Assembly: GCA_037903475.1 (NCBI GenBank)
Contig: JBAJFG010000536.1
Coordinates: forward strand, 434,001-498,000
Length of the DNA: 64,000 bases
Direction: 5' to 3'
Source of the DNA: Ancylostoma caninum
Taxonomy: Eukaryota; Nematoda; Chromadorea; Rhabditida; Ancylostomatidae
Shown: positions 63,415 to 64,000 of the stretch, piece by piece
How positions within the stretch are numbered: position 1 is the stretch's first letter
How the letters are laid out: every line of letters begins with the position of its first letter
Translations under genes and position numbers: made by a program
The notes under the pieces: generated by a model
Databases searched by the model: none
The model's input: the letters and a program-made list of their open reading frames with translations, nothing else
What the model was told of the DNA's origin: nothing

Positions 63415-64000
63415 ATAGTTTGCTGTCCTGAAAAGTATTACAGAGCGAGCGGCCCGTTCGCGTGGCGTACTTTTTGAAGCCGCGAAAAACGCACTGCTAC
63501 TGCACAGTACGTTTTGCCAAGGAAGTCACTTGAGAGAATTCGGACTAAAAAATGGGAAAACACGCGTCAAGGTTCGAAGACATGCCGCCACATCGCCTGT
63601 GGATACGCACGCAATATGACGAGCGCAAGGAGGGGGTATGGCTCGTAAATAGCCCGTACTCCAAGAAGACTACGTTACAGCACAAAATGGACGTGATCTT
63701 TGTGTTCGGCGTGTCAGATTACCCCGTGTGCAAATTTTTAGTAAATTCTGTAAGATTCACACCAGTGTATGCAGATCCGGTGCATAGACTTTTGGCCACG
63801 CCCCTTTTGCTGCCTGCCAGGCGCAGGTCATGGCAGCAATCCTTTGAACGTTACCGCGGCGACGCCACGTGTAGTATTCAGAATATTCGGCTTTGATTTT
63901 TCATTTCACAAGACCCATAGTATGGCTTCAGGATACTCGCAATGCTCTCATCTCAACCATGGTTCCTGCTGGAGCCGCGGTAGCCGCTTTTGCGGTGTTT
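63415..64000. other. Window end, nothing recognised
   Basis: A 114-codon open frame at 63552-63893 has no recognisable domain and no exon context, so it is not called as a gene. Confidence 0.25.

Noticed and set aside
63552..63893. 114-codon open frame at the window end
   Set aside because: No domain, no neighbouring exons and an unclear start; a chance open frame is likely.

Overview
This is a nematode nuclear genome window, most likely from a strongylid and probably a hookworm (Ancylostoma/Necator type). The evidence is: genes split into many small exons with short to kilobase introns, GT..AG borders and TTTCAG-like acceptors; a nematode cuticle collagen; two conserved animal genes; and an RTE-type retrotransposon plus mariner remnants of the kind that fill hookworm genomes. 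No tRNA, rRNA, operon or CRISPR structure was seen. The genus is an inference.

Layout. 1-8890 is non-coding flank with two MITE copies and GC-rich patches. 8898-25287 (+) is a complete junctophilin gene (jph-1 type): 18 exons that join in frame to 784 codons plus stop. Its introns carry a GC-rich island, small MITEs, a mariner fragment, a CR1-like LINE 3' fragment and a 0.6 kb inverted-repeat element. 25288-29117 holds a foldback repeat and a decayed mariner on the minus strand. 29118-30426 (-) is a five-exon cuticle collagen gene of about 291 residues. 30445-38540 is repeat-rich: MITEs (one nested in another), a CR1-like reverse transcriptase 3' fragment beside a 54-bp inverted repeat, an element with roughly 200-bp inverted termini, and a foldback. 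38541 to about 41960 (-) is an almost intact RTE element whose single ORF is cut by one in-frame TGA. 41960-43945 holds a 59-bp minisatellite and a TTCGAATA-type palindromic repeat block. 44399-54374 (+) is a complete USP48-type deubiquitinase: 31 exons, 1314 codons plus stop. 54375-64000 has no recognisable gene, but contains foldbacks and a diverged direct duplication.

The three genes look functionally unrelated. Junctophilin ties the sarco/endoplasmic reticulum to the plasma membrane in muscle and neurons. The collagen is a cuticle building block. USP48 is a nuclear/cytoplasmic ubiquitin protease. The exon models come from reading splice sites and checking that the phase closes across every junction. 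They have not been tested against transcripts. The most useful leads are a possible 63-nt in-frame optional intron in jph-1, an overlapping uORF at its start codon, a GC-AG first intron in usp-48, and several small inverted-repeat families, two of which share the same terminal motif.
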